Below are positions 61,143 to 64,000 of a stretch of 64,000 nt of DNA, in pieces. The stretch comes from Lineus longissimus (Eukaryota > Nemertea > Pilidiophora > Heteronemertea > Lineidae): contig NC_088326.1 in NCBI RefSeq assembly GCF_910592395.1, forward strand, positions 2,919,001 to 2,983,000, read 5' to 3'. Position numbers and translations under genes: made by a program. Every line of letters begins with the position of its first letter. Position 1 is the first letter of the stretch. The notes below the pieces were generated by a model. It did not search any database, was not told the DNA's origin, and saw nothing but the letters and a program-made list of their open reading frames with translations.

Positions 61143-61187
61143 CTCCTGTACAGAAACGTTCAGTGATGGAACTGGTTCTATAGCTCA
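61143..61187 (+). CDS. Candidate last coding exon of the type II membrane protein
   Basis: Strong acceptor tatttcttgtttatcag and perfect donor CTCA|gtaagt bound a 45-nt exon. In the phase set by the 60005 exon it reads A-PVQKRSVMELVL and stops at TAG 61181-61183, four bases before the donor. The 3' UTR could then continue in an exon beginning near 61630 (after ctttctcctctag). The C-terminal MELVL could be a class II PDZ-type ligand, but as the end of an extracellular tail this would be odd. If an unseen exon changes the phase, the exon instead reads SCTETFSDGTGSIA with no stop. Alternatively 60052 could skip directly to 61630. Confidence 0.4.
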
Positions 61188-61629
61188 GTAAGTACACATG
61201 GATCGATGACGCTAAAGGCTTGTTTACACATTTTGCAAATGGCTGCTGCAGAAAGTGATGACGTAGTTTTCATGTTTTTAGAGTGTAGGAGAGAAGCGAG
61301 CTACGAAACAGCAGTTTGCGTAGAAAAATGAAAAAAACAGCAATTTTTACAAATCTGTATTTGTGTCGTTGTTTTATTTGCATCAGTCTGTGGTGGGTAT
61401 AAATCAAACAGCAGAATGTAGGCCTGCGCAATGTCCTTAAAAGGCAGTTGGGCTCAAACTTCTCTTTCAAAATAGCTGATGTCACGAAAGAGCATTTTTG
61501 ATGCATTCGCTTGCTTGAAAATATGTCCGAGCAAACTTCCATGCTCAAGAAATGGCACCATTTTGCCTGATTATCGTGACGTCATCACTTGCTGCGATCG
61601 TAGACTAACCTTTCCCTTTCTCCTCTAGG

Positions 61630-61812
61630 TTCTTGCTATCGCTGCGCCTCCTGGTGTCGGAATCTGCCTACACAGCATGATGAAACCCCTTATTTGGTGG
61701 TGTCGGTTAGAACGGGTTGGGGTATTCCTTTGAGGGAGAATAATAGATGTCTAAAATGTCGATCTTCTATCAAAATATGTTCACAATTTTATATTTATTT
61801 GAACTCATTTTC
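61630..61812 (+). other. Candidate downstream exon or 3' UTR after acceptor at 61629
   Basis: The pyrimidine-rich acceptor ccctttctcctctag precedes this stretch. In phase 1 it is open for about 60 codons and begins SCYRCASWCRNLPTQHDE, with several cysteines. Following the 61143 exon it would be 3' UTR. No domain is recognised and the right boundary is uncertain. Confidence 0.3.
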
Positions 61813-62035
61813 GGCGAAACAATTTCGCTAAACAAATTCTTGCAAAACATCGATCTTCACTGTGTCATCAAACAGTTTCTAGGATGTTTGTTATACATCT
61901 TCTATTAATTAGCAAAATTGCCTTTTCGGAACTCTATAAAGACACGTGACTCAACAAATCAATCCCTTTTACTAATGCTACATGTACCTCAGGAACCAAA
62001 ATTCGCCACTTTCTTAACACAGGAGTAATTTCCAA

Positions 62036-62165
62036 TCAGGTATTGGCCAATCAGAAGGCAGCTACCATGCTTGATCGGCGCTGTTCAGACCGGCCATGAA
62101 GAGTATGTGTGTCCTCTGATTGGCCAATACCTGTCACGTGTCAGGAAGCTTCAGATCATTCCTGC
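62036..62165. repeat. Dispersed repeat related to 22946-23060, with internal hairpin
   Basis: AGGTATTGGCCAATCAGAA (near 62037) is complementary to CTGATTGGCCAATACCT (near 62116). The segment shares GGTATT, GACCAATCAGAAG/GGCCAATCAGAAG, AGCTACCAT and CTTG with 22946 onward, and the later GATTTCTGCTAGAGGAAAG / CATTCCTGCTTGAGGAAAG stretch. Confidence 0.55.
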
Positions 62166-63134
62166 TTGAGGAAAGGGGTGCATATGGCTGTCGTATATGA
62201 TCATTTTTCTCTCAGGGTTGGGTCAGTCTGGTGCATGATGAAGGAAACCACACCTTCAATCCTTTCCGTATTTTTTTCCTTTTCGCCACCACCTGCAAAG
62301 TGTGCCTGCCTGTACCATGCATGGGCTTAACTCTATCAATGCAGGCGGCAACATGACTGAAAACAGAATAACCCATATCCGTGTATGTGTGTAAGCCTCG
62401 ATCATTCAATTGCTAAGAAAAACCCGAACCAAGCGTATATCCCCATATACATGTATTATCAAATTGCGTTGCGTTCCACTGAAGCGGAACAACTCACAGT
62501 CACAATACGTATTATGTCACGTGAATTACATTGCACGTGCTGATGTCCATGTCAGGTTTGGAAATTGGGAGCTGAATGACCGAGGCTACCTTGACTGTAC
62601 ACATCTATACATTTTGACATCCAACCTTGTCCCTGGTAACAGTCACACTATAGCATGTATCTATCAACTACAGATGGAATGGCCTTGCGGACGAGGTTGC
62701 CTTTGTATGCAAATTAGGGTCATGTTTGTTGACGTTCTCTTCTTGCCACGTGCTTTTTTAGGTTGTTCACCACGCCAACTGACCTCTGCTTAACGCTTTG
62801 TTTCGTAACACTTGGCTTTGTTTTCAGGACAGGGTAAAGGGGAACTCAGATATCGTTAATAAAAAAGCGTGTTTGCGCGTATTTAAACCACATTTAAGCA
62901 GCCTTAAACTCTCTTCAGATCAACCCATAAAACGACATGTTGACAATGAATTCATTTTTGTTCTTTCGACTTTTCGACCCATGTGAAACAGGAAAAAATT
63001 TTTTAAAAATTCAAATATAAATATCCCGGTAGTTATATCACCAGTGATGCTTTGTTTTCATAAAAATCGTTTGTTCATTCAAATGCACCGTTTACCTCTC
63101 TAAGATGTCCCTCCATTCGTTATGTGTGGTTCGT

Positions 63135-63350
63135 TAAAATGGTAGATCCCCTCGGCAGTATGGAGATCTGCTTCGTTCGCGTAATGTTAAAAGTACTCTT
63201 CGAATAGCCCGCGACTGGGCCATAATCTTTCAATATGACTCGTTGGTATGGTGTTCCCGCGGAAGTATGGATATCTGCTTCACCCGGATAATGTTTGAAG
63301 TACTCTTCGAATAGCTTGCTACAGCACCATAACCTACTAGTATCAATATG
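63135..63350. repeat. Tandem duplication (~110-bp unit)
   Basis: Both units contain GTATGGAGATCTGCTTC / GTATGGATATCTGCTTC, then AATGTT, AAGTACTCTTCGAATAGC, CATAA and a TCAATATG end. Confidence 0.78.
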
Positions 63351-64000
63351 TTTAGATCATCTGGATGCTATCCACTATATTCGCCGGCCTCCTTTAGAAT
63401 ACGAAACAGACTCGAATATCTCAAGATATATGGGCCACTCCATACAAGTCAGACTATACATACGACATCTCATCGATTTTAAGACATCGGACCATTACCG
63501 TGATGGCAAAGCGCGAGGGAATTGAATTACGACGTGATTTGGTTTAGAATCGTACAATATCATCTAGCTTAAAGGGGGAACATAAAATTAGCGTGAGGTA
63601 TATGTTGGTTTTTTTTCATTAAGAAATTGCTTCCTGCAGGACCGTCACTTCTCTAAACAGGTTCGGCTGAAAGAATAAACTGCAACAACGGAATATAGCA
63701 GGCATACGTGTAGCCGCATCGCCAAAACTTACATTTCTTTTCCGAAATCAGCTTGCAAAGCCGGGGAACCGGAATGAGACAGCGCAAGTGGCGCATGGCG
63801 CCCGGGCATGGTCACCGGCAGTTGGGGTGTGACCTTAGGTAAATCCGCTTTCCTGTTTGTCCCTATAATACTCTCGGGCTTCTTTGAATTATTCCCATGG
63901 GCTAAAAAAGGTACGTGTTATGATGGCTGCGGAGAAAGGAGGCCGGAGACATTGGCACTGCCGCCCCGACATTGCATGCGCTGATGTGGGCATCTCATCA

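Larger units (their letters stand above)
61813..64000. other. Right end of window; no further gene recognised
   Basis: Apart from the repeats at 62036 and 63135, short open frames only. If the membrane-protein gene has an extracellular domain, its exons may lie to the right of this window. Confidence 0.4.

Overview
This is eukaryotic DNA. It has spliced genes with GT-AG introns, very long introns and intergenic space, and many short foldback elements and tandem repeats. Class A GPCR duplicates with simple two-exon structure, a roughly 40 % GC background, and abundant TACATGTA and TAGGCCTA motifs fit a marine invertebrate (mollusc, annelid, brachiopod, amphioxus or ambulacrarian). The sequence alone does not fix the phylum. 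Only a few percent of the window is convincingly protein coding.

Region 1 (about 81-9544) is a head-to-tail array of three near-identical two-exon rhodopsin-class GPCR genes on the + strand, in repeat units of about 3.62 kb. Each encodes 399 residues. Exon 1 covers the N-terminus to the D-R at the end of TM3, and exon 2 covers the rest. A phase-2 intron splits the arginine codon of the DR(F) motif. TATA-like boxes, a two-codon upstream ORF and 3' flanks are duplicated with the genes. The third unit is broken at about 9545 and loses the shared 3' flank with its polyadenylation signal. The intracellular side is almost unchanged between copies. The replacements in copy 3 cluster at the N-terminus, the outer end of TM3, extracellular loop 2 and the TM6/loop 3 region, which suggests ligand-side divergence.

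Region 2 (about 9545-27098) has no gene I can support. It holds foldback (MITE-like) elements, an 833-bp element with mariner-like TA-flanked ends, simple repeats, dispersed repeats and a GAGTACT-type minisatellite.

Region 3 (about 27099 or 33329 to at least 61183, + strand) is one large gene for an unusual type II single-pass membrane protein. A supported small exon (34344-34449) carries a YENPAY (NPxY-class) motif. It splices in phase to a 2.2-kb exon (34817-37030) encoding a very long cytoplasmic Pro/Arg/Ser-rich region followed by one transmembrane helix. A 23-kb intron leads to a 48-bp exon (60005-60052) for an extracellular Ser/Thr/Pro linker with an N-glycosylation sequon, then to a candidate terminal exon at 61143. 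The introns are packed with repeats: a 24-bp minisatellite open in frame on both strands, a nested double-hairpin element, a 128-bp MITE family, and several degenerate tandem duplications.

The two gene loci show no sign of functional linkage. The most interesting observations are the ligand-face divergence of the GPCR array, the cytoplasmic PR/RS-rich membrane protein, and the nested hairpin and MITE families.
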